Assembly (NCBI GenBank): GCA_008000375.1
Contig: SMOI01000001.1
Location: forward strand, 153,484-217,483
Direction of reading: 5' to 3'
Source of the DNA: Poteriospumella lacustris
Taxonomy: Eukaryota > Sar > Chrysophyceae > Chromulinales > Dinobryaceae
DNA length: 64,000 nt
Part shown: piece by piece, positions 10,132 to 19,473 of the stretch
How the letters are laid out: every line of letters starts with the position of its first letter
How positions within the stretch are numbered: the stretch's first letter is position 1
Translations under genes and position numbers: made by a program
The notes under the pieces: model-generated
Told to the model about the DNA's origin: nothing
Database searches by the model: none
What the model saw: the letters and a program-made list of their open reading frames with translations, nothing else

Positions 10132-11885
10132 ATGTTGACCTTTGGAAGAAGAGTTGGTTTGGTGTGCAAACCTTTGGTCCGATCGAAGACTAATTTGGCG
10201 ATTCCCTTTCAACTTGCATTGAATCCTAATCCCAAGTATGACAATCTCAGTCTGACGAAGATTACTGCCACCATTGGCCCTGCCAGTGAAAACCTGCCCA
10301 CTTTGCACGATGTCGTGGAGTCTGGTGTGAATATCATGCGTATCAACTTCTCTCATGCAACTTATGAGGAGGCTCTCCTTCGTGTGACGAACTTGAACTC
10401 TTTCCGCCGAGGATTCAACAAGACCAGTGGTGCCGATGGCCTAGGACAAACTACCAACATGCGTGCCATTATGTTGGATACTCAAGGTCCTGAAATTCGC
10501 ACTGGTTCCTTTGATGGCGCAAAGGAGGTCGACTTGGCTGCCAACAGCGAGGTAATCTCAGACGTCTCCGACTCGAAAGCCTTCTTCTCTTTGTCTAACG
10601 CTGCCCTGTTTTAGATCACCTTGACCACTGACGACAGCCTCCGCACCAAGCAATCCGCCAGCAAATTGTGGATTTCTTACAAGAGTCTTCACAAGACTGT
10701 CAAGCCTGGTAGCATTGTCCTTCTCGATGACGGCGCTCTTCAATTAGAGGTCATTGAGGTTGTTGGCACGACCGAAATTCGCTGCAAATTGTTGAACTCT
10801 GGATCCCTCGGAAACAAGAAGGGTGTGAACATGCCTGGTTTGGTGGTGGACTTGCCTGCCATGAGCAAGAAGGACGAAGAGGACATCAGGTACAGTCGCT
10901 GACGTCTCTCATCGCCTCGTTGTCTCCCTCATGAATTTCATTGTGCTCTTATAGATGGGGCTTGGAGCATGATATTGACATGATCGCTGCTTCCTTTGTT
11001 CGCAAGCCTACGGACGTCACCGAAATCCGTGATTTCTGTTCGAAGGTCATCGCTGAGTTGAAGTCTACCAAGAACGTCACTCGTACCATGCCTTTGATTG
11101 TCTCCAAGATTGAGAGTACGGAGGCCCTTGAAAATTATGAGGCGATTTTGGATATTTCCGATGGTATCATGGTTGCCCGTGGTGATTTGGCGGTGGAGAT
11201 TCCTCCGGAGACATTGGCTGGTGCGCAAAAGGAGATTGTTCGTCGTTGCAATGAAACTGGCAAGCCTGTCATTGTTGCCACTCAAATGTTGGAAACGATG
11301 CAAAAGAACCCTCGTCCTACTCGTGCCGAGTTGACCGATGTTGCCAACGCTGTTTACGACGGTGCGGACTGCGTCATGTTGTCGGGTGAGTCGGCGAAGG
11401 GCAAGTACCCGGCTGGTTCGGTCTCTATGATGCGCAAGATTGTGTCTCAAACCGAGAACTTGCAAGAGTTGGAGTCGTTGGCGGAGGGAGTCGTCTACAA
11501 TGACGATTTGAGCGTCATCACGGATGAGCCCAAGGACGCCTTTGCCAAGTCGGCTGTCGCCTTGTCGAATGTTCTCACTGCTTCCGTTGGTGGTATCATT
11601 GTGAATGTTCCTTTTGGAGCCACCGAACAGGAATTGTCCACCAATCTCCCGCAATTGATCGCTCGTTATAGACCTAGTGTTCCTATCTACGCTTTGGTTC
11701 CTACGTATAAAGCTGGTCGTAGATTGGTCATCCATCGCGGAATCCAACCCATTCTGACCACTTCCGCTGCCAACCGTGTTGAATCTGCCTTGGAACTTAT
11801 CAAGAGCAATGGTAAAGGAGGCAAGAAGTTTGTTGTTGTAGATATGAACCAATCGGGTGATGTGTCCATCCGATTGACGAAGTAG
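10132..11885 (+). CDS. Pyruvate kinase
   Basis: Three exons: 10132-10551, 10615-10889 and 10955-11885; 541 aa. It converts phosphoenolpyruvate and ADP to pyruvate and ATP. Hallmarks seen are KITATIGPAS, NIMRINFSHA, DTQGPEIRTG and KKGVNMPG. Also seen are IVSKIES (catalytic Lys), DGIMVARGDLAVEIP (metal-binding Glu/Asp), VIVATQMLETM and GADCVMLSGESAKGKYP. Both introns keep frame exactly (phases 0 and 2). The first 40 residues before the conserved core are rich in Arg and Lys with few acids (MLTFGRRVGLVCKPLVRSK) and could be a mitochondrial presequence. Stramenopiles are known to keep late glycolysis in mitochondria, so this fits but does not prove such a location. Start is the first ATG; an upstream TTG in frame was ignored. 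Confidence 0.95.
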
Positions 11886-12472
11886 AATATGTCATGTGTT
11901 TAGTTGTATTGTGTAATGATTATGGTCTATTGCTGCGGTTGTCCTGGCGGGAAGAACTCCCATTTGCTTCTTCCACTTCGGCGATCCTTCTGTACAGATG
12001 GAGATGGACGAGAACGGGTCGCATCAATGCACGAGGTTGTGGAAATCGAGGCAGTGATTTATAAAAAAGAATACAGTTGTAAAAAGCTTCTCGTCCAAAG
12101 ACCCGCCCAGTCGCTTCAACAAAGCTCTGTAGTGTAGAAAACATACAAATATATAAGTGTTTCGCCGCATGGAAACTGGACAATGCTTTATTTCGGCGTT
12201 GTTTTCGGTAAACAAACGCATTGTCATGACGTGGGGTGGGGNNNNNNNNNNNNNNNNNNNNNNNNNNNNNNNNNNNNNNNNNNNNNNNNNNNNNNNNNNN
12301 NNNNNNNNNNNNNNNNNNNNNNNNNNNNNNNNNNNNNNNNNTGAACAGTTGCGCGAGGTAAGGAATGCGACGGGGGAAGTCAGCGAGGGCGAAAAATCAA
12401 TCAGTCCAACTTCCGTATATACAAAACAAAATGAAAAAAAAAACGAAGAACAAATTGTCGACCGATGAGGCA
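11886..12472. other. Intergenic with assembly gap
   Basis: 587 bases between the ends of two convergent genes. The stretch contains the N gap at 12242-12341. No gene was recognised on either side of the gap. The open frames that cross it are only open because N codons are unknown. Confidence 0.5.
12242..12341. other. Assembly gap of 100 N
   Basis: Exactly 100 N bases, the conventional placeholder for a scaffold gap of unknown true length. The left flank is GTGGGGTGGGG, a G-rich run that may have stopped the assembly. Confidence 0.98.
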
Positions 12473-13110
12473 TTACGCCATTTCCAGTTTGGAATCTTCG
12501 TGTTGAATGGTAAGTTGTCCACCTGGAACTTGACTTCGTTCGCTGATTTCATCTTCGTGGATCTTCGTGATACTCGAACTGTAACTTGCGGGTGTCGGCA
12601 ACGGCGCTTCAATATCGAAATTGAAATCGTCGGCGATACTATTACAATTTGAAGTTCGATCTTCTGAGACTCGTCTTGAGGGACTTTGCTTTGCTTCCCA
12701 AGCGGCGAAATCGGGGTGGTTTTGCAACGTTTTGTAGATATTTTTGCCCTTATACTTGTTGGAAGCCTTGAACTCCGGTTTTCCGATTGTTGTGGAGCGG
12801 GCACGCTCTCTAAATTTATGCGCTCTTTCAACTTTGTCCGGTGGCGCGGCGACTAGTCCATGAGAATTCCGATGCTTCGTCTCTGCGGGCATCACCCCCT
12901 CGAGGCCGACAACACCATGAGGGTGAGACTCCTTCAGTGAATTTGCCTTCAAGAAAAAAAATACGTACATTAGTCAGATTAAAGAATTTTCCATGCAGTC
13001 TGAAAGATAATATTATTTACCTTCCAGAACGCGACGTAGACGAGGAGCAACACTAGCAACAAAGCCACGGCACCGCACGCCACAATAACTTCGATATGCT
13101 GCTTGGCCAT
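12473..13110 (-). CDS. Small single-pass membrane protein, unknown
   Basis: Exons 13110-13021 and 12946-12473, intron 13020-12947 (74 nt); 187 aa. Exon 1 encodes almost only a membrane anchor: a short N-terminus with a few polar residues, then VACGAVALLLVLLLVYVAFW at about residues 10-29. The remaining 157 residues are polar, with a basic first half (KFRERAR, KASNKYKGKNIYK) and a Ser/Asp/Glu-rich end, and would face the cytosol if the anchor is N-out. No family recognised. The exon structure is sound (phase 0, GTAAAT donor, TTGAAG acceptor), but expression is unproven. Confidence 0.6.
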
Positions 13111-13745
13111 TTATGATAATAAAAATATATTGATAAAATGTCCAAAGTGAGTGAACACTATAATTTGTGTGGAGGTTGAAATGTCGAAAGGGTCGAGAAT
13201 AGCTGGAACACCAATCGAGCTCAAAATTTCATAACTTGCACTACACGCTCTTTTCAATCACTGACGCAACAATTCTCGTCGGACAAAAAATAGGTTCTCG
13301 CCCATTAAAAATTGACCAGAATCAGATCGACACTGTGTGAAGTGAATAGATGTGATGCGATGTCGTTCATCAAGTCCGCATTGACAAGCAACTGGACCAC
13401 TGCGTCGACGAACAGAATCGGAATCGAGACGTTGCGCTTCAACGCGCCACACAACGTCAGCGAGACACCTTCACTTTCACCTTCTACAACGTACATAAAA
13501 TATCGAATGATAAACACACTATTGATGTTTCAGTGATAGTGTAAAAATGTACAATGATGTTTGTAGGTTTGGGGATTTGGGTACTTCAGTGTCGGTTACG
13601 ACTTTACGACTTCGGTGCCACAGCTACTACCCAGGAACGGGCCACAGCTACTACCCATCAGCGAGATCGTCTCGCTGGACGATCTCCACCACGAAAGTGG
13701 AAGATAAGAATGATTAATTACGCGTGGCCCCTCATCAAATAGAGC
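13111..13745. other. Intergenic with direct repeat and hairpin
   Basis: 635 bases upstream of the single-pass protein and downstream of the 351-aa gene. It holds two near-adjacent copies of GCCACAGCTACTACCCA (about 13617-13634 and 13639-13656). A perfect 8-bp hairpin, CAGCGAGA-TCG-TCTCGCTG, lies at about 13658-13677. A 74-codon plus-strand frame at 13312 shows no family features and was not called. Confidence 0.4.
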
Positions 13746-14801
13746 CTACTTTCTCTCGATTACCAGTGAAATATTATGCCCCGCGTACTGGGTAATCAGT
13801 TGCACTTCCTCATTGAAGCCATCAACATCCACATCGAGAATAACTTTAACGCATGTCAGCTTTTTCATCACTTCATTGTTGCGACTGAGAATGAGCAAGA
13901 ACGTGGAAAGGAACTGCGATGAAATGAATGGGCAATACATAAACGAGAGATGTTCCAGGTTCGGTAGCTTCATGCTGGCGAACGCATTGACTATCTTGCG
14001 ATCCAATGAAATCAAATCATTATTAGCCTCCAGCTGTGACCACGTTAATGCCTCGTCCCTGAACGATGCGTTTATAAAGTGCAGTTGCTGCACTGCTGTG
14101 AATTGAGTCGCTATGGTGCCCAAGCTGTGCACAAATAGATCTGTTCCGTTGAAAATTAGTTGCTTCACTTCTTGCCTAACATCAATAAAATCGAATTCAC
14201 ACACATCTTCCCACTCTACGTCACTGAGGGTAGTCTTCCCGACAGCGAGTAACTTTTCCCCCACCAGCGAAATGGTAGATGCCGAAATGTTTGGGGGAAA
14301 AATGATGAACTGAAGAGGGGCAAAGATGGTTTGAACGAATGTCAAATCGTCCAAAATAGAGCTATTGGTACAGTAATTGTGAAACTCTTGGTAGTAGCTG
14401 CTTGGTAAGCACCGAAATACTTCCTCCAGAGTTTCGAGTTCGTAGCATTGAAGATATTTCACGATAGTTTCCAAGCAGCTGCAAAATAATGGCTTCGGGC
14501 AGGATGAAAACAACCTAAGAGAGGCCATGAATTCCTTTATTGAAGAAATTCGTTTCGCTTCTTTGGAATCAGTTTTGCTTGCCTTCGACGGCGCCACTGT
14601 TGGGATAAACATTGCAGGGTTCAGACGAACGAAGTCGTCATCGCGAACTCGCGCAAACAGATATTGAGTAACGGCGCGATAACTGAAACGAGGCCGCTCC
14701 TGACTCGCTGCCAAATCGTTGCGACCTCCATGATAATATGCACCTCGTCGTCCTTCTTGAATTTGTCGTGAAAGTTCTCTACTCGTCGCGAACTTGTTCA
14801 T
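13746..14801 (-). CDS. Unknown 351-aa protein, possibly leucine-rich/F-box like
   Basis: One open frame, 351 aa, ATG at 14801. The N-terminal 60 residues are basic and polar (MNKFATSRELSRQIQEGRRG). The middle and C-terminal parts show short Leu-rich segments that alternate helix and strand, such as KLPNLEHLSFMYCPF, VQQLHFINASF and MKKLTCVKVIL. These resemble irregular leucine-rich repeats of F-box type proteins, but no F-box is clear. No signal peptide or membrane segment. Divergent from the neighbouring 1290-aa gene with 502 bp between starts. Function not assigned. Confidence 0.6.
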   Translation of the reverse strand: MNKFATSRELSRQIQEGRRGAYYHGGRNDLAASQERPRFSYRAVTQYLFARVRDDDFVRLNPAMFIPTVAPSKASKTDSKEAKRISSIKEFMASLRLFSSCPKPLFCSCLETIVKYLQCYELETLEEVFRCLPSSYYQEFHNYCTNSSILDDLTFVQTIFAPLQFIIFPPNISASTISLVGEKLLAVGKTTLSDVEWEDVCEFDFIDVRQEVKQLIFNGTDLFVHSLGTIATQFTAVQQLHFINASFRDEALTWSQLEANNDLISLDRKIVNAFASMKLPNLEHLSFMYCPFISSQFLSTFLLILSRNNEVMKKLTCVKVILDVDVDGFNEEVQLITQYAGHNISLVIERK

Positions 14802-15303
14802 CGTTTTGTCATATCATTTTGAATTATATATTGCTTCCATCCACTGGCTCTCACAAATGACAAGTTTGGTTCCGGAAATGAAAGATTGGATGGCCAGGAG
14901 AGGATGAAGAACCCAACTCTCGAGAATGAAGGGAACCAGCAGCAGCAGAACGATGGCGAGATGGCGACCATGATGATGACGATTAGTGCATGATGAGTGC
15001 GACAGACAGTGACCAAAAACTGAAACGCCTCTTGGCCGTCGAGTCGTTTCGTCATTGTTTCGACTTCCAACGTTGTTGGACTTCGATTCATTCAACGGTG
15101 TTTTTCAGTGACTATTCGTCAGAACGGTTAATTCGCATCTATTGTGCAGCTGTCTGTGTATCAATTGACTGTATTCTCGCACGGCATCGCCCAATCTGCA
15201 TCACTGTCTTTCTTCCCTCAAGTTCCTGAGTTGTCCACGCTCAGTCACGTCGTCATTCATTGCTCCTAATTAGGAAGGTTCTGAAGCGATAGAAAAGGAG
15301 AAT
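14802..15303. promoter_or_regulatory. Divergent promoter region
   Basis: 502 bases between the starts of the 351-aa and 1290-aa genes. No clear TATA box or repeat. It contains short frames on both strands without family content. Confidence 0.3.
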
Positions 15304-18300
15304 ATGACGACTGAAATGACCGCTGAGCGGAGGCGGTACCTTCTGCGGGCGACCGAAGATATGGTCACCGCACACAGAATTGAAGCCATTACCCGCGAGC
15401 ATGCATCCATCGCTAATCTGTTGGATCAGCGAGAAATCTTCGAGCTGGATGAAATTCAGATTAAACAAGGAAAGTTTGTCAAAATCGAAGCAGATTCACG
15501 CATTCAGAGTCGTCGAGGTGCCCGGGCAGAGACAGAGATCAAACCCGTGGCTACTCAAGCAGTTGAATCGTTCAAAGAAAAGGGCATCAACGTCCAACTG
15601 CTATCGGGTGGTTATGACATGGAATTACGTGTTTGGAAAGAAAAAAGTTCCAAACCAGCATATGCAGAACAGCGCAAGTTTCAGTACCCGGAACTGGAAG
15701 ACTTCTTACACAAAATGACCAAGGAACAGAAAATGGAGTACAAACAGAAGGTGGGTGCCGCCATCATCAAATTGGCCGACAAGTTTCGTGAAGAATGCAA
15801 ACAACTTAAAGCGGACATGGATTTGAATGGGATCTTCCATGCCGAAGCAAATGCCCATCGTGCGCATTGTATCTATCTGACGATGCTGCACAAGCATTTC
15901 TCCGCCAAAACGATTGAGAATCCCGTCTTGAAAGAGATGTATCGGGAAGAGCAAAAGCGACGTCGGGAAGAAGCTGCTCGTGATGAAGAGAAGGCCCAAT
16001 TACTTCGGGAAATGGAAGAACGAGATCGCAATGCGGAGAAAACCCGCAATCGTATGATGCGACGTTCGATGGAGATGCCTCATGGCTCGTCGTTGTTAGG
16101 GTCGCCGTCCACCCATGCGACATCCGCCGCGGATACGGCCAGTCGCGGTCAAGTATCGCACGATGGCGATGCGAGTACGCACGCGTCATCAAAGAAGAAA
16201 TCAAAAGGTGGCCCGCACCACGCCAAGGCTCCCCCAGGCAAAGGCCCCGCCAAGGGCGCGGACGCCAAGTCATCCTCTCTGAAGTCATCGTCCTCCTCCT
16301 CGTTGCCGGCAATTCAGGGTGCATTGAAAGTGAAAATGAGCTCCGCCGAGTTACCATCTGCCTCGTCTGTTGTCAGTTCACCCCAAGCGCGCAAAGAAAA
16401 GGTTCAATTAGAGCCACCCGAGAAAGCGTTCAAACGGAAATTGCGACAAACCGTTGCCGATGGTCAAGTTACCAACGTGTTCACGCAAGAAACCCAAAAC
16501 AATCTGTTGTCGGGTGAAGTCGCACGCTTACAACAAGCAGAAGTTGTGCAGTTTAAGCGACCGAAGGATCGATCGGACGCCTGGTCCGAGTCGATGTCGC
16601 AGTGGATGCTGCAAGATCTACAAAACAAACAAGTCTCTCGTATTGCCGCGGGCACCGTCAGCAATGTCGGTGCATCGTTGGGATCACCCATGCGACAAAC
16701 CAGTTTCTCTGCTTCGTCACCGACCTTTGCCGCCGCCGCCGATACGAATGCGTCCGGTGCCGTGTACAGTATCAATCTCGGTGGGGAGAACATGACGCTG
16801 CAGCAACAGGTGACGATGGATGCCTTGGCCTTGCAACGCCAAGTGGAACAGAAAGAACAATGGAAAGCCTTTGGCAAAGCCGCCGTCTTAGCCGTGGATC
16901 AGTTCTTGACGGAACAAGACGACCAACGTAGTGGGTCGCCCTTCCACGAGCAGCATCACAGTCCCACCGGTGGCATGCGGGGAGTGTATTCTCCGTCACG
17001 GTTTGTTCCCTTCGACGAGTTCTACGACATTTTGAAGAAGACCTCGGAGCCCCTGTTGGAGTCCGCGTTGGCGGTGGATGACAATGTCATTTTACCGGCG
17101 TCGTTGGCGGCCACGATGCAATCGGCCACGGGGGTGGCCCTGTCGTCGGCGCAGCTGCCGTCTGCGGCAGCGACGTCGTCGTCATCGTCTCCATCCCATC
17201 ACATTGCGTTGAAGCGGGCCGCCTCGATGAACGCCGCGACGATGGCGCACTCGGTGAATCCACCGCCACCGTTGACCTCGTCGCTCTCCGTGCAGCATCT
17301 GCCGCGTATGGGCAGCAGTTCCTTCCTCCTCGACCCGCAGGCGGCGGCGTCCTCGTCATCGTCCACGGCCTCACCCACCAATGCCGCCGGTGCCAATGCC
17401 ACCACCAACGGCAGCGGCAGCGGCAACGGCAGCAGCAACAATTTGAACATCGTCGACGTCATGCGCCAGACCATGGAGCCGCGCAACTTCGCCGCGTATG
17501 AGAAGGTTCAAGATCTCACGTTGCCCTCGGCAAAGCTCCTCGCGCGATTGAACGGCACCGGTGGCGGTGCCTCGCATCGTCGCTTGACGTCCCATCTCGG
17601 CGCTGTCGGCCAAACCGCGATCGAATTACGCGATTCGTTTGGTCGTTTGGGACGTGACGCGAACAAGGGCTTCGACAACATGTTTTCGTCGCAGCGGATG
17701 CAGGAGAAGGGTCTTCTCGCCCACAAGGATCATCGTCGTGAAGACGAAGCCAATGCAGTCACCTTCACCAACAGCACCGACGGGAGTGGCAGAGGTGGCG
17801 CATCGTCGTCGTCTACCGGCGGTGGAGGAGGAGGAGGTGGGCTGGAAGAGGACGATCCCTTCATGGATCATGACGACGTCGTCCGTCGGCTGGAGCGTAC
17901 TGGGGACGTTGGGGAACGGACACGAAACGGTCGCATGCGTGCGTCGGATATGGATGCGATGTTGGACAAGGTGACGCGTACGGGGGCGAACAGCAACAGC
18001 AACAGCAACAACAAGAAGAAGACCGCCACCATCAGCGTCACCGATACGACGGCCACCACCGCCAATGATCGGCTTACCAGGTCGCGTCCGACATCACGTA
18101 GCAGTAACGCGACGACCCCTCGTCGTCGCCATCGTGCGGGTGTATCGCGTGGCTCTCCATCGTCACCCAATTCCCCTCATCGTGCGTTGACACCGCAAAA
18201 CGGCAGTGCTATGGCTTCTCCGGGTGGCTTTGGACGCAACTCGCCGTCCTCGATGGGTCCACGAGCGACGTCGTTGGACGACGACGATGACGACAACGAT

Positions 18301-19176
18301 GACGCGTATGGTGACCGTGCAGACGGCCACGAGGATCACGTGTTGCACGTTCCCGACGACGATCTGGATTTGCAGCATAAACTCGTCGCGACATGGGATA
18401 CGCTGGGCGTGACGGCGAACGATCGTTTGGCGTTCATGCTGAAGTATTCCGCGGATGTCTACGCCGCGGAAATGAGCCGATCGGTGGATGTCTGGGCGGG
18501 CGTCGCCGTGTGTCACGTGCTCTTGCAACGGTTGATGGCGGTGCGCGACAAAGCGGCGCAGGGGTTGTTGCTGGTCCCGTTGTCAGCGAAGCAGATCTGG
18601 CGGCATGTCGTCCGACCGTTGCCCGCGCTGATACGGCTGAATCACGAGGCGTTGATTCCACCGTCGCTGGTCTTTGCCCATCACCACGACGGCGACAACG
18701 GTGACAACGGCGACGGCGACAGCCAACGTCCTTTGCACGACGAAGACCACGAATTCAGCGAAGCGGCCCTCGCCCGACGACGTAGCCGGCCGCTGAACAA
18801 GCCGTATTCGGTCTATCTCCTCGCCCGTATTCAACACATGCTGGGTGCGGTCTTTGCGAAACACGCCGACATCGCCACCCGCGATGCCGTCTGGCATCCA
18901 CAAGTGCTGACCGATACCGCCGATGCGATTGATGTCACCGCGTTGTCGTCCTTCCACTTGCAGCAATGGCACGTCGATGACCAGGCCGTGGCGCAGCGGT
19001 TGATCCGGGATCTCCTTCGACAAGCGGTGCGCATGCAGCAACGCCTCCTGCTGCGGTGTCGAGCCGAGTTCGACGACGAAATCCCCTGCGGCCACAATCG
19101 GTATTGCCGCGATTTCTTACAGAACGTGGTGAATCAGCTGGAGCGTGACGAAGCGGTCGCTGCGGGGACCTTGTAG
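15304..19176 (+). CDS. Large low-complexity protein with conserved-looking ends
   Basis: Single 1290-aa frame. Residues 1-260 are helical and charged (SFKEKGINVQLL, MTKEQKMEYKQKVGAAIIKLADKF, then a REEQKRRREEAARDEEKAQ coiled coil). Residues about 270-1010 are low complexity, rich in Ser, Ala, Gly, Asn and His with a GGGGGGG run. The last 250 residues are ordered again, beginning HKLVATWDTLGVTANDRLAF and continuing with MLKYSADVY, then a long helical segment. The last motif (Trp-x-x-Leu, then Lys-Tyr-Ser, then Trp) recalls patterns in ciliary coiled-coil proteins such as CCDC87, but only weakly. No enzyme motif was seen. The disordered middle is GC-rich and simple, as often produced by triplet slippage. 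Confidence 0.65.
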   Translation: MTTEMTAERRRYLLRATEDMVTAHRIEAITREHASIANLLDQREIFELDEIQIKQGKFVKIEADSRIQSRRGARAETEIKPVATQAVESFKEKGINVQLLSGGYDMELRVWKEKSSKPAYAEQRKFQYPELEDFLHKMTKEQKMEYKQKVGAAIIKLADKFREECKQLKADMDLNGIFHAEANAHRAHCIYLTMLHKHFSAKTIENPVLKEMYREEQKRRREEAARDEEKAQLLREMEERDRNAEKTRNRMMRRSMEMPHGSSLLGSPSTHATSAADTASRGQVSHDGDASTHASSKKKSKGGPHHAKAPPGKGPAKGADAKSSSLKSSSSSSLPAIQGALKVKMSSAELPSASSVVSSPQARKEKVQLEPPEKAFKRKLRQTVADGQVTNVFTQETQNNLLSGEVARLQQAEVVQFKRPKDRSDAWSESMSQWMLQDLQNKQVSRIAAGTVSNVGASLGSPMRQTSFSASSPTFAAAADTNASGAVYSINLGGENMTLQQQVTMDALALQRQVEQKEQWKAFGKAAVLAVDQFLTEQDDQRSGSPFHEQHHSPTGGMRGVYSPSRFVPFDEFYDILKKTSEPLLESALAVDDNVILPASLAATMQSATGVALSSAQLPSAAATSSSSSPSHHIALKRAASMNAATMAHSVNPPPPLTSSLSVQHLPRMGSSSFLLDPQAAASSSSSTASPTNAAGANATTNGSGSGNGSSNNLNIVDVMRQTMEPRNFAAYEKVQDLTLPSAKLLARLNGTGGGASHRRLTSHLGAVGQTAIELRDSFGRLGRDANKGFDNMFSSQRMQEKGLLAHKDHRREDEANAVTFTNSTDGSGRGGASSSSTGGGGGGGGLEEDDPFMDHDDVVRRLERTGDVGERTRNGRMRASDMDAMLDKVTRTGANSNSNSNNKKKTATISVTDTTATTANDRLTRSRPTSRSSNATTPRRRHRAGVSRGSPSSPNSPHRALTPQNGSAMASPGGFGRNSPSSMGPRATSLDDDDDDNDDAYGDRADGHEDHVLHVPDDDLDLQHKLVATWDTLGVTANDRLAFMLKYSADVYAAEMSRSVDVWAGVAVCHVLLQRLMAVRDKAAQGLLLVPLSAKQIWRHVVRPLPALIRLNHEALIPPSLVFAHHHDGDNGDNGDGDSQRPLHDEDHEFSEAALARRRSRPLNKPYSVYLLARIQHMLGAVFAKHADIATRDAVWHPQVLTDTADAIDVTALSSFHLQQWHVDDQAVAQRLIRDLLRQAVRMQQRLLLRCRAEFDDEIPCGHNRYCRDFLQNVVNQLERDEAVAAGTL

Positions 19177-19473
19177 ACGAGCGCGTAGCCGCTGTCCGCC
19201 TCCCCCCCCCTCGCCCTGGTGGGCATGCCCTGTAGTGTACAGTAGTGCCTTGTGGTGGTGTATTAGTGTGTTGTTTGTGTTTGCGGTGTCGTTGTTTAAT
19301 TATTATTGAACAAAAACATGGTCCAAATGGCCCGTTCTTGGTCTACGGTCATTCCGGTGGGGGTGGTGAGGAAGCACATGCTCTTGAGAACAGGCGCGGA
19401 GACAGAGAATCTAACACCGCTGTGGGGTCTTGTCCTGTCCCATTCCCCTTCGCACGTATTGCTGCAAATGATG

